Shown in pieces: positions 9,411 through 18,867 of a DNA stretch of 25,000 bases. The stretch comes from Sphaeroforma sirkka (lineage: Eukaryota; Opisthokonta; Ichthyosporea; Ichthyophonida): NCBI GenBank assembly GCA_001586965.3, contig LUCW03002315.1, positions 1 through 25,000 on the forward strand, read 5' to 3'. A program made the translations under genes and the position numbers. The notes under the pieces are model-generated. The model searched no databases, was not told the origin of the DNA, and saw nothing but the letters and a program-made list of their open reading frames with translations. The stretch's first letter is position 1; every line of letters starts with the position of its first letter.

Positions 9411-9722
9411 TTATTCGGGGTCTAGCCCATTAGGCAGACCAGTGAGTGTTATACCTAAACTGAGAAGATCAGTCATACCTATAATTAAATCGTATTTCTG
9501 AGACATGTCAGTAACGATTAGGTGAGTCTTCACTTCTCTTCTATCTGACAGCATTATGTGTGCATAGTCAATGGCTTGTTCGCAAGTAGTAACTTTGCCA
9601 TTTCCCAAGATTAAATCAGTTGTTTCGTTATGGACAGCCATATCTGTAGCGTAGGCTACTCGGCATGAGATAGCAGAGACTTCAGCCCCTGGATCAAATA
9701 GTGCCATAACTTTTTTCTCCAT
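9411..9722 (-). pseudogene. pol: Copy B aspartic protease with DPG active site
   Basis: The intact 103-residue open piece has the active-site loop ALFDPGAEVSAIS at residues 7-19, the middle strand HNETTDLILGNG and the C-terminal YDLIIGMTDLLSLGITLTGL. The length and pattern fit a retropepsin monomer that works as a dimer. The only Met-initiated start is internal to the polyprotein, so it is probably released from a Gag-Pol precursor. The stop at 9411-9413 comes from an extra G relative to copy A (GGGGTCTAG against GGGTCTAG). Pro in place of Ser/Thr in the D[S/T]G triad is unusual for this family. Confidence 0.8.
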
Positions 9723-9819
9723 TTACGAAAACTGTTTGAAAGATACGTTCATCTCCTTTGGTATAGATTTTATTGAACATTTTCTCATAATCTTGCTCTA
9801 GTGCGCACATATGGTACTG

Positions 9820-11010
9820 TCAGTGCTTAACTTGGACGTCGGGTAAGTCCTTGCAATCCTCTTTGTGCCAACCGTTAGTACCCTTGCAAGTAGCACACTC
9901 TTTCATATAGTGTCCAAAATCTGGCTTGCCTGGTGCACACTTAACAGGGTCGTGTCTACCATTCCACTTGCCATTACGTTTTGTGAGGTTGTAACCACAC
10001 TTCTTGCAAGGCGCTCTCACCTTCTTATCACCTTTCGGTTCGGTAGAAGTAGAGCCAGTACCCCCCTCCAGTAGTAGTGCGAGGTTTCCTAGTACTACGC
10101 GCAGTATTAGTCTCTACTGCGTTTCGCTTAGTGGGCTGGGTGTAGCTCGTGGTACTAAGTACTCTAGTAGAGGAATTGGTATGCTTGTGTACTATCTTCT
10201 CAAAGACAGACCAAGGCATAGATCGCAAATCACCATAGGCGATGATGTCATCATTGACTTTCTTAAAGAGGTTAGCTCCCAGAGTCTCCATCATCTGACA
10301 AATTAATAAATATTCGCCAGTATAGGTACGACCACCCATCCGAGTATTCATATGTGTCATATGAGCTAGAGCACCTCGAATAGTGGTATCGTTCGCAAAG
10401 AACTTGCGAGACTCTAGAAGTTCACGGTCACGTGCATCTCAAAAAAAAGGTGTTAAGTATATTATCACGCAACTGGTGCCGGGGTAGGGCTTTCCAGTTG
10501 GGCTCATGAGCCTTCAAGATAGTTCGCCATTCACCTGGCTCACAGAAATGAATAAAGGCATTCATCATCTGCTTATCCCTAAGGCTGGCAGACTCCTTAA
10601 GTTGGTCGAAGGCCTTCAGTGTCTCCACTGTACTCTCATTAGTAGAGAAATCGACCTCAGCCTGCGCGTTACCTAGCTGCTTTATAAAGCTTGGTTCTAA
10701 GTGTTCACGAGGCTCATGCTCAGTGCTACGGGCTGCTAGTGCCAAGATGGTGTCTATTTCCTTTCTCTTGTTATCGATTAGATAGCGAATGTTATCCGCT
10801 TTCCTATCGTCAAGGTCAGAGTCATTCAATAGACGGTCCTCAAGGACTTGCATACCAGAGCGTAATAGCCTGAGACGAGTATGTCTGGTTCTCACTTCCT
10901 CATCCTCAGGATTAGAGCGGGAACTCTCTAACGAGGTACTGGTGTAGCGATTGCCAAAATCGTGATTACCAGGGTTAGTTGGCAAATGAGGGTCGATATT
11001 ACGAGGATGG
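9820..11010 (-). pseudogene. gag: Copy B gag (capsid and zinc knuckles), 5' truncated at 11010
   Basis: Three open pieces lie in different frames. 10428-10985 is capsid-like, helical, with LEPSFIKQLGNAQAEVDFST and FIHFCEPGEWRTILKAHEP. 10028-10360 follows after a 2-base loss in a T-run near 10440. 9820-10020 is nucleocapsid. The nucleocapsid has two non-standard zinc-binding patterns: CKKC...H...C, spaced C-x2-C-x14-H-x4-C, and CATC...H...C, spaced C-x2-C-x6-H-x3-C, both unlike the standard C-x2-C-x4-H-x4-C. The gag amino-terminus is absent: at 11010 the sequence stops matching copy A (position 5528) and continues as copy C integrase. Confidence 0.8.
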
Positions 11011-12334
11011 TCTGAATTATGTTAACATAATCACCTTCTTTGAAGAAGACTTGTTTCTTCTTCTTAGACCAACGCCGTTGCGCTTTTAAAAGTGCAACGA
11101 TGCGTTTCTCACGTAGAGTAGGATATACCACTTTATGTACTCTATCTAATCGTTCCAGCCACTTTACTGACTGTTCCTTTTCAGGAATACCCTCTACTTG
11201 AGGGTGCAACACACTCTTTCTGACACGGAAATAGTGTGCCGGGGTTACGCCAGTAACAGGGTCTGGTGATTCATCCATCTGATCCTGATCCCATGTTAGA
11301 CGGTAAGGCCAATCACTTGCGTCGTCCTTAAGTGCGGTTCGCAGTAGAAACTTAAGTTACCTGTGCCGAACCTCATTGGCACCTTGCGTCTGTGGCTTGT
11401 ATGGAACTCCCCTTTTTTCACATATGCCAGATACGAGTTAAATGGCTGTCATAGTTTCTCCTATAACCTCGCCGCCATTATCATGACATATGAATAATGG
11501 ATAGCCGTGATCGGCAAAGATGCGTAAGCATAGTTCAACCATTGTTTCGGGTAGGTTGTTTCTCACAGCACAAAATAAGTTATACCTTGAGGCTACGTCG
11601 AACATGTGAAAAACATACTTTTCACCGTTGCGATCCACTTCATTCATTATAACCAAATCAATGATGACCCTGCGCATTGGTTCATCTTTAATTACACTCT
11701 TTAGAGGTGCCCAACCATAGCGCTTGATCTGGTTCTTTTCACAGGGCTCACACCTAAAATACTCTTGTTCGCAGATCTTACGCAGATTAGGGTTGATCAA
11801 ATCTCTGTGCTTTGCTTCAGCGACCATTGCCTCTACGGCGGTGTGCGTCAAATTATGATGTTGCTGAATCCACTTAAGTGTATCAGCATCTAACGTGTGT
11901 GTCTCCAACTGTACAGCTGGAGCAGGTTGCTCTATAAGGGCAGGTTCCCCTTCTTGGGGCATGGGTCACGCAGAAGATGGATGCGGTGCTGAAGCTTCCT
12001 TGGCAGGATGTGTACCTTCCAAGTTGACTGGTAAGTCCATTTCAGGACTTATTGTCTTAAGACCTGCTGAATCACGCCCGTAGGCAGTGTTTGCGTCTAC
12101 TAGCCTAATTAATTGGGCGTAGACTTCTGGCATATCAGTCTTTAAAGACGATAACAGCGTTGTCTTCGCCTCCTCGCTGGTATATTTCATACTTTTATGA
12201 AAGGCAGCGGCCATGCCCTTTACCCTGCTCTCATGGACCGTAGAAGCACATACTTCGTGTGAGGTATGTTCTGTCTGTACAGACTCAATCACTGTGTCGT
12301 TCTTAAGAACGTTTGTTTTGTAGACAATTGTCAA
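11011..12334 (-). pseudogene. pol: Copy C linker and integrase, one frame with three stops
   Basis: A single reading frame runs from 12334 to about 11011 and is broken only by stop codons at 11966-11968 (TGA), 11438-11440 (TAA) and 11357-11359 (TAA, where copy A has Glu in HRELKK). The linker is 11969-12334. The integrase has a zinc-binding domain HHNLTH...C-E-P-C spaced H-x3-H-x30-C-x2-C, the first Asp in RRVIIDLV, the second in CHDNGGEV and the Glu region QTQGANE, so all DDE residues remain. The C-terminus stops at EGDYVNII where the sequence changes at 11010/11011, so the GPF module and tail are lost. Only point stops, not indels, damage this part, unlike copies A and B. Confidence 0.85.
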
Positions 12335-12361
12335 ACGTTTTAAAGGATATAGCAGATTGAT

Positions 12362-12911
12362 CTACTCGTTTCTGGAACTCCTCTGAAGGAATCCAGTTGC
12401 TGGTGTTTTTAGGACCAATGCAAATTTAGTATGTCTTGCGACTTTAGTATGTCTGCAGGGTGGTTTCTTTATCGCCCAGGTACCCATATACAGGAAGGTA
12501 TCTACTTCTCTAGCAAGATAGATAGGTTCCTCTTGTATCATACCCACTAGTTCCTTGAGCCAGAGATCTGTCTTCCGTAAGGGACAGCACAAAGTGATTG
12601 TGACTTTTTTTTATGTTAACAAAATTGGGCAATTGACCCATGAATTTCCAAGGTGGGTTTGCCCATGCGTTGTGTTCCGCGAGGTTAACCTCAAACGCAT
12701 CTCCCTTTGGGTGGTTTGGGGACCTAAAGTCCGAAAATTGTGCGTTATGTGTTGCCGCAAACAAATCTATAGTGTGTTTATCCCACCTCTTTTCAGCTTC
12801 TTGAAACCAGCGTGGGTTACACTTCCAATCCGTTGCTAACAACTTCTTTACCATCTTCTGGTAGTCTGATAACAGCCGTGTTAACATGTCTGGAAAATAG
12901 TTGTGCCACAC
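12362..12911 (-). pseudogene. pol: Copy C Dam-like methyltransferase domain, frameshifted
   Basis: The piece 12510-12911 carries the RNase H end (FPDMLTRLLSDYQ) and then RWDKHTIDLFAATHNAQFSD, GDAFEVNL and NAWANPPWKF. NPPW (codons 12648-12659) is a full match to motif IV ([D/N/S]PP[Y/F/W]) of DNA N6-adenine methyltransferases, and the DLFAA..N start resembles the opening of phage Dam proteins and of the DIRS-element methyltransferase domain. A frameshift in the T-run near 12605 moves the end of the domain (CCPLRKTDLWLKELVGMIQ) to the frame of 12362-12592. Family assignment is from motif order only; activity is unknown and this copy cannot make an intact domain. Confidence 0.65.
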
Positions 12912-13482
12912 CTGGTATGTGTTCTATTTTAAAAGAGAACTGACATAGACGGTCATACCATCTACTAACCAGTTGGTTGTGTGGTTTCATATCTTTAAGA
13001 TATACCATTGACTTCTGGTCACTCACTACTGTGAAGTGTGTTCCGTATAGGTTGTCTTTAAAGAGCTCTAATGCGGATACTATAGCCAGTAGCTCCTGCT
13101 TTACAGTAGGATAGTTGCGCTGTGAAGCGTTTAAGCTCTTGCTAAAAAACTGTACGTATCGTGGCTTGTTATCAACCACTTGATACAGTACATTACCAAT
13201 GGCGTTGTCTGATGCGTCTGTAGCCACTTTAAAGGGCATCCCGTCAACGGGTCGACACATCACTGGAGAATCCTGTACTGCTTTCTTTACTTTACGTAAA
13301 GCATCTTCACAGGAGGCTGTCCATAACTCACCCAGCTTACCTTTATGTAAACGCAGGTGACTGTAAGGCTTTAACAAGTCCGCTAAGTGAGGAACACCAT
13401 CTGTAAAAAAGTTGACGAACCCATAGAGGCTGTTAACATCCCTTCTTGTGGTTGGCGTACGCCGGTTTAAAAGATGATCCAC
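12912..13482 (-). pseudogene. pol: Copy C RT thumb and RNase H
   Basis: The open frame 12817-13482 covers the RT connection (SLYGFVNFFTDGVPHLADLL), the RNase H active site KVATDASDNAIGNVLY, the Glu motif YPTVKQELLAIVSAL and the third Asp in VVSDQKSMVYLKDM. The last part, HIPGVA, runs into a frameshift near 12905; the final Asp (FPDML) is in the next frame. The domain therefore keeps all four acidic residues across two frames. The piece before residue 1 is separated from the RT palm by a short broken stretch (13483-13540). Confidence 0.85.
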
Positions 13483-14022
13483 CTTTCCAGGATCTATCTC
13501 TATCCCTTTGCCCGATATAAGGTATCCAAGTAATTTTACCTTATCGACTCCCCACTAAACGCGCTATGACTTGTCTTACGACATGTGCAGGTCTTTCATT
13601 TGTTTCTGTAAAGATTATTATATCGTCTAGGTAAACCTTGACGTTTGGCATATCTGAAAACAGATCTTCCATGATCTGTTGAAAGAATGCTGTCAACATA
13701 TGCAGTCCGAAGGGTGCTCCTCGGAACATATATTGTTTACCTTTCCATCTTTAGTTGATGGTAACCTTGAAGGTCTGTTTTCGAGAAGTACTTGGCATTT
13801 TCAAGTGATCTCAACAACTCGTTTAAACGTGGAAGATGGAAACTGTGTGTCGGTATGATCATATTAATAGGACTCATATCCAAGCACACTAACCTTTTTA
13901 AAAGATCCATCTGAGTTAAATTGGTCTACTGCTAACAGTGCCAAGTTAGAAGGTGTTGGTTCGTAGTTAACTTCAATCACACCATCTTCTAACCATTGTT
14001 TCACTAGCTTTGAAACATGGTC
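13483..14022 (-). pseudogene. pol: Copy C reverse transcriptase with internal deletion
   Basis: The open piece 13541-13729 holds FRGAPFGLHMLTAFFQQIME and the active site KVYLDDIIIFTE. Upstream the minus strand reads PTHSFHLPRLNELL and AKYFSKTDLQGYHQLK with the first catalytic Asp. Then, at about 13745-13752, it jumps directly to KGKQYM-like sequence: roughly 25 codons between these motifs, present in copy B (from QIYEPHRKY to FTWQ), are missing. The fingers part is further disrupted near 13890 and 14022. The PFG motif here is the usual form, in contrast to PEG in copies A and B. Confidence 0.75.
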
Positions 14023-14575
14023 TTAGTGTCTATGGGACACATAGTTTCGGGAAGGGCATTTTAACTGTGTAAAATCTACTCTTGATAAGTCTAAACTTAC
14101 ATAGCCATTGTTGAACTTGAACTTTGCCCATTGGGTGATCTTTATATATCGATTGGTAACAATCAAGTCCATTACATGTTCGGCTAAGTCGGAAATTGAT
14201 TCCTTTATATTATCAGTAGGTGGCAACGGTGGTTTGAGAACGTTGTCGTCCGATTGGTCTTTTATAGGATCGACACAGTTTGGTAGTCCACTAATGGTTA
14301 TACCAAACGACAATAAGTTCCCCATACCAATAATGCAATCATATTGTGTAGACATTTCTAATATTGGAAGGTCTGTTTCCACCATACGGTGGTCCATCAA
14401 TGTGATATTTGCACTTTTTATTAATTCTTGACATTTAAAGTCTTGTTCGTTTGGCATAATAATATGCGTCTCTTCTTTAAAGAAGTCTAAGTCACACGTA
14501 CGTGTGAAATGACTAGACACAAGAAATTTGTGATCCTGGATCTATAAGAGCATTTATCTTTATTCCATTTAAATA
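14023..14575 (-). pseudogene. pol: Copy C aspartic protease and protease-RT spacer
   Basis: The open piece 14023-14520 starts just after the active site. In a neighbouring frame at about 14525-14560 the minus strand reads INALIDPGS, so the protease again has DPG where D[S/T]G is expected. The rest follows the same pattern as copy B: YDCIIGMGNLLSFGITISGL matches YDLIIGMTDLLSLGITLTGL. The spacer contains ITQWAKFKFNNGYVSLDLSR and LKCPSRNYVS before the RT. A frameshift at about 14520 separates the catalytic loop from the body of the domain. Confidence 0.75.
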
Positions 14576-15074
14576 AACAGGTAAGACAACTCGTTCATCG
14601 TCTTTAGACGAGATGCGGTCAACCATTGCCACACGCCATCAATGGCTAGGTCTGGTGGCCTTGTCACCATCCCTTGGAGCCCGTGCCTTGATATCCACTC
14701 TGTAAATTTTGATACAAGACCCTTTGTGGTATCCATTACTCTTGCCACTCACCGAGCACCCCTCATCTGTGTGGTGCTTGCAGTTTTCTTGCGAACACCA
14801 GAATAGTTTTGGTTCTTCTTATTCTGGTGTAGCGTGTAGCCACACGATGCGCAGTCTGCGTATTGGATTCTATAACCCTGCGGTCTATCGTGTAGCTGCT
14901 GCTGCTGTTGGTGACTTGCGCCACCTCCGGTCTGTTGACCTCCGCCGCTACCGCCGGATGGGAGACCTCTGCACAAACTGTTCCCAGAGCAAAAGATTAG
15001 GGATTTTAGACTGAGACTATTCTCTATATGTTCCGCTCGAATCATTCACTACTTCAGGCTAGATTTATTTTGGT
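14576..15074 (-). pseudogene. gag: Copy C gag zinc-knuckle remnant
   Basis: The minus strand has CASCGYTLHQNKKN in the open piece 14749-15045 and, in another frame near 14720-14790, NGYHKGSC. These correspond to CKKCGYNLTKRN and NGWHKEDC of copy B. Before the first knuckle there is a stretch rich in Gly, Ser and Gln (SGGSGGGQQTGGGASHQQQQ). The rest of gag is missing; the A/B-type LTR begins at 15075. The 30 bases next to that LTR do not resemble the leader of copy A. Confidence 0.55.
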
Positions 15075-15670
15075 TGTAAACTTCGATGGAAATTACTAGG
15101 TTTCAAACTATAATAAACTAAAATACAATTTAGTCAGTTAGGATTTAGCGAATGGTAGCTTGTGTAAGAATGATCGGGACTGCCTCTTGTTAAGAGCCTA
15201 AGTATCCTCGATCACACAGGGCGTACCTCTAGCTATTCTTTATTGAATAATTTTCACTAGAAGTACTAAGTGTTCATGACCACTTGCCTAATTTGTAAAT
15301 AGACATAATAACGTAAGTCACGTTAATACGTTAGCTGATATAAATAAAGTTCCATCTGAAGAAAAGTAAAAAAGAGAAAAAGACTTATTGGATTTTGGAG
15401 ATTGGCGGGAGGACCAAAATCTATAAGTAGTAGTTCGGAGATTATAAAATTTAGTTTATAATATCCTACATCTACTAATGTCTCAAATAGGTCCAAGTAG
15501 ATGAGTCATACCAAATACTCAGGCTATTGGAGCCATCAAAGTGAATTTAGAACACTTTGGAAATATTGGAAAAAGAGCTTGTACTAAATTATTTAAAATA
15601 CAAATAAAAACCAATGTATTATCTCAATTGATCTTGATATTTTGGACTGACCGGAGGCCGTATTTCTACA
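15075..15670 (-). repeat. Second A/B-family LTR (596 bp)
   Basis: A full-length copy of the LTR at 6461-7055, with the same TGTAAACTTCG start and TTTCTACA end and about 97% identity by eye. The DNA to its right (TGGTTTAG) is unrelated to any element part seen here, so 15670 is probably the outer boundary of the retrotransposon block. It may be the original 5' LTR of copy B, now separated from B by copy C, or a solo LTR. No short duplication linking its right flank to the left flank of the other LTR is seen. Confidence 0.88.
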
Positions 15671-15925
15671 TGGTTTAGATACTTATATTAAATATCAATT
15701 CATTCGACGCTTAGTTTATATTTCACGTCTCGAAACAATTACCCAATCAAACTAACCAATAAAATACCTCTAAGTCCAACTTAAGAAAATAAAAAGAAAA
15801 TCAAAAAACCAGTATGTATCTGCACCTAAACCCCATCACTTGGTACTTAGCTCCTCATCCCATTTAAGGCATAGACGGGCACATCTAGTTGGCTGACTAG
15901 GAGGAATCAAAACCATGTTGGGAAA
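15671..15925. other. Intergenic stretch, nothing recognised
   Basis: AT-rich DNA with short A-runs between the outer LTR edge and the inverted pol piece. No open frame of note, no repeat shared with the rest of the window and no RNA signature was seen. Confidence 0.5.
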
Positions 15926-16114
15926 CCGACACGTTATTGTATCAGGGATCCTTTTCTATTAAGAAGACACCTTGGAAACACACCATCGGTTGTCGTATCA
16001 GTCCTGCAGATACCACAAAGTGGAAACCCTCAACCGAGTTCTTAGCTGAACTAGAGGAGTCTAAGGAGTTTGAACAAAATCCCAAGACTCGTACAACACA
16101 TGCACCCAACAAGA
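15926..16114 (+). pseudogene. Isolated inverted fragment of A/B pol (post-methyltransferase linker)
   Basis: The plus strand reads SIKKTPWKHTIGCRISPA and TKWKPSTEFLAELEESKE, then KTRTTHAPNK, matching the C-terminal segment of the 489-residue pol piece of copy B (about 7410-7600), but in the opposite orientation to the rest of the block. Similarity begins near ACCGACACG and ends after CCCAACAAGA. The fragment is under 200 bp with no LTR. It looks like a captured piece of an element. It differs from A and B at several sites, so it comes from another or older copy. Confidence 0.85.
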
Positions 16115-16145
16115 ATGTTCTTGGAGAGATATCAGATCAAGATAG

Positions 16146-16337
16146 CTCGTGCGCGATGGTAAGACAAAGTCATTGTTCTTTGTCTTTCCTCGGAATGCAC
16201 TGGTACTCGTATTAACGTGTGTGCTCAGGGATGAGTGTCTGTGGGGCAGTGTCCTTGATGTCCTTCGAACGGTTGAACGGTTTGTACGCGAGAATGGCGG
16301 TGATGTTCAAGTGATGGATTATGGTAGTACTATATAA
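16146..16337 (+). CDS. Small orphan reading frame, possibly the end of a broken gene
   Basis: A 63-codon open frame ends in VMDYGSTI and a TAA at 16335-16337, with inner parts LRDECLWGSVLDVLRTVERF and VRENGGDVQV. Residue composition and codon use look more like a real protein than the neighbouring AT-rich DNA. There is no ATG near the start (a GTG at 16149; a TAG lies just before, at 16143-16145), and it begins about 30 bases after the inverted pol fragment. It could be the last exon or a remnant of a host gene cut by the mobile elements. I do not recognise a family. An accidental ORF is equally possible. Confidence 0.25.
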   Translation, partial: LVRDGKTKSLFFVFPRNALVLVLTCVLRDECLWGSVLDVLRTVERFVRENGGDVQVMDYGSTI

Positions 16338-17146
16338 TTTTTTATACCATGATTCGTAAATCAGTAAAGGAAGAGTTTTTACTGTCATCTGTGTCGAAAG
16401 CTGACATAGTGTAGGAATAGAGCGAGAACAATGATCCATAAGCTAATGGTCCACAATATTTGCTTTAAACCAGTAGAAGAGCTAAATCTTTATTAGATAT
16501 TTGGGTAGTATTTATATATAATAAAGTTATGCTCGAAAAGAGAAAAAATAGTTTGTGTAATGCGCTCACCGATACTCGGCCACATTCATCTTTAGAGAAG
16601 TTATTCCAATATGGATTAACTCTCAGTGTATTCAGTGTGGTATTAAGAAGATATATTAATACACATATAAGCTTACATGTGATAATAGATATATAAGGGT
16701 TGGCACTAATAACAAGAAGGTGTACTATAGAGAATGAGGACTATCAACCATAATATACTAAGCTAGTTTGTAAAATGAGAACAGCATGACGTGTGTGGTC
16801 TCCTGACGACACGGTTATGATGAGTTGTGATGTGATAAGACGATGAGGTTAGAAGCGATGTTCACACGGCAAACGAATTGATGTTCGGGATATCAGATGG
16901 AGATTTACTAATTGCGAATAGTATATCATACTGCGTGAATTAGTATATACATACCTGATATCAGAGAATACAGATGTACATCCATGAGACGACGATGCGC
17001 ACACATGGGTGTTGTTATGGATGTTGTGCATGATGAGATGAGGAAGGCTCAAGGCTCTGTTGGACTAACGACCTTGAGGAAGACCATGAGATGTCGACAT
17101 GAGTATAAGTTACAGTGGAAGACACTTAAAACTGATGCTAGGTTGG
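16338..17146. other. Intergenic stretch, nothing recognised
   Basis: Moderately AT-rich DNA. Short open frames occur on both strands, but none has a recognisable domain or convincing composition. No repeat or RNA gene was noticed. Confidence 0.5.
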
Positions 17147-17199
17147 ATTTATTTTTCACTTCCCCATTTATTTTTCACTTCCCCATATTTATTTTTCAC
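17147..17199. repeat. 19-bp tandem repeat, 2.7 units
   Basis: The unit ATTTATTTTTCACTTCCCC occurs at 17147-17165 and 17166-17184 without a mismatch; after two extra bases, a third partial unit covers 17187-17199. Confidence 0.9.
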
Positions 17200-18337
17200 G
17201 ACGGACCTTTGATTCAAATTTTCGTCTCCGAAACGCAAATCTCGGTGACCAGTAGTTCACCAGTGTATAACTGAATACCACTTTCAAAAATCCCACAGAC
17301 CCCACCAAAGTGTTGACTTGAAATTTGGATTTTCAATCCAAAAAAAATATAAATCCAGCAGGAGTCTGGGGACCCACAGTCCCACATCCGCGAAAAATGT
17401 CGGGCCGGGCCGAACCCCCAATTGAGACGTTCGACCCCAACGACTTCTTTTTATATATTTATTATTTTTCCAAATAGAAACATGTTTTATATTTATTATT
17501 TCTCTTGTATAATTTCTTCATATTTATTATTTCTCCTATATTTCCACATTTATGTATTGACATAGCTTGCTATTTATTATGTGTGACGATAGTTGATACT
17601 AAAAGACAAATTGATAAACAGTCCTTGTGTATGCACAACACATATGCCCAACGTAGCATAGTAATCTACTAAGTATGAACATATATGTAAAGCTTACACT
17701 TGGTTTATGTACACTAAAAAGGTAAACGATCTATATAGTAAATAAATCATGAGTTATATGACTACAAAAGTGTTTGGATAATGTCATCATTCTGAGTCAT
17801 ATTACCCGACAGAGGCCATTTAGCAGTGAAGCAGGAAGATATATAGATTTAATAAGCTGCACTTGAATACTGTGCACTGGGGTGGCATATTCGGGCATGT
17901 GGGCTCATATTGTCACTGTATATAAGTCAAATGAACTAACGATCTATGTGTTGACTTGTATATATGTGTGTGATTACTTGTCAGTATTTCAACACTACAA
18001 GTATAAAACTGTTTTTTTTAACCAAGCCCCAATCAATTTTCAAATTGGTAACAATTCGCCACCTTTTTTGACAAAGGTGGTCAACATGCATTGAGCGGAA
18101 ACAGGTTAAATTGCAACTGACGTTATACTATTGGTACGATAGCTCTGAAATTGGTAACAGAACTCAAGGACAATACTTTCAAAAAGGTTGTCCAACATGA
18201 GCGTTTGTATTTTTGATGTTAGTTCGTCCTATTTGGTATAGTTTAAAATACAGGGTCTTTCACGCATAGTTGCGCAGTTATACAACTATATATATGGACA
18301 CATATGTCTATGAAAACACAATATATATATACAGACG

Positions 18338-18340
<3 letters not shown>
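17200..18340. other. AT-rich non-coding region with small hairpins
   Basis: No supported gene. Visible structures are a hairpin at 17324-17342 (8-bp arms TTTGGATT / AATCCAAA, loop of 3), a hairpin at 18059-18080 (CCACCTTT / AAAGGTGG, loop of 6), and a recurring phrase TATTTATTATTT at about 17455-17530. The same phrase appears again at about 19175-19220. A GC-richer patch with GGGCCGGGCCG lies near 17402. Confidence 0.55.

Positions 18341-18412
<72 letters not shown>
18341..18412. repeat. AT microsatellite, about 36 units
   Basis: Uninterrupted AT dinucleotide run, followed by interrupted TATG/TATA sequence up to 18462. Confidence 0.95.
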
Positions 18413-18424
<12 letters not shown>

Positions 18425-18459
18425 ATGTATATGTATAATTATATACATGTATAAATAAC

Positions 18460-18462
<3 letters not shown>

Positions 18463-18531
<69 letters not shown>
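18463..18531. repeat. TA microsatellite, about 34 units
   Basis: Uninterrupted TA dinucleotide run, separated from the previous AT run by about 50 bases of imperfect AT-rich sequence. Confidence 0.95.
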
Positions 18532-18533
<2 letters not shown>

Positions 18534-18632
18534 GAAATTTCAGAAATGTGCCATATATACTATATACATATTCACGAAATATATTATATAATATAGTATA
18601 TGGAATAAAATGTATATGCGATATTTTATTAC

Positions 18633-18808
18633 ATCAGCTATAAACCAGCTACTATATACCTGTACAATTTCTTGAATATAGCTACAAACTACAGCCATTC
18701 TGTCTATATAATTATTCTAATATAACTACAAAATACAGTCAATATGCCTATATAAATCCTTTGATAGAAATGCAAAATACAGGCTATATGCCTATACAAT
18801 TTTTATAC
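18633..18808. repeat. Degenerate ~44-bp tandem repeat, four units
   Basis: Units at about 18633-18677, 18678-18721, 18722-18765 and 18766-18808 share the frame CTACAAAATACAG, then about ATATGCCTATATAA, then a T-rich end. The second and third units are most alike; the first is the most diverged. A further partial start (CTACAGCCGTTT) follows at 18808. Confidence 0.6.
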
Positions 18809-18867
18809 TACAGCCGTTTAATACTATATATTGTGTTTTCGCAAATATTTTTTATTTTGTAAATACA

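Larger units (their letters stand above)
7056..11010 (-). mobile_element. Copy B: internal fragment of the same LTR retrotransposon family
   Basis: The fragment is nearly identical to 1560-5528 of copy A and contains, right to left, part of gag, zinc knuckles, protease, RT, RNase H, the methyltransferase-like domain, the linker and the first residues of the integrase. It ends at 7056, next to the LTR of copy A, and at 11010, where it switches abruptly to a different family (copy C). It has no LTR directly attached; the LTR at 15075-15670 may be its 5' LTR, separated by copy C. Confidence 0.85.
11011..15074 (-). mobile_element. Copy C: internal pol fragment of a diverged sister retrotransposon family
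   Basis: It has the same domain order as A and B but is clearly diverged at the protein level; by eye roughly half to two thirds of residues match in conserved blocks, and the DNA no longer aligns easily. It starts in the integrase at GDYVNII, without the GPF module, and ends around the gag zinc knuckles just before an LTR that belongs to the A/B family. Neither its own LTRs nor its gag amino-terminus are visible. It carries several stops and frameshifts and a deletion in the RT. Confidence 0.8.

Noticed and set aside
6461..15670. A single complete element bounded by the two LTRs (6461-7055 and 15075-15670)
   Set aside because: The DNA just inside the left LTR is mid-integrase of copy B with no polypurine tract, gag of copy A starts directly on its other side, and the interior switches families at 11010. 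Flanks of the two LTRs show no common target duplication.
16984..17274. 96-codon frame starting MRRRCAHMG
   Set aside because: It runs into the 19-bp repeat, has no recognisable domain, and its composition resembles its non-coding flanks.
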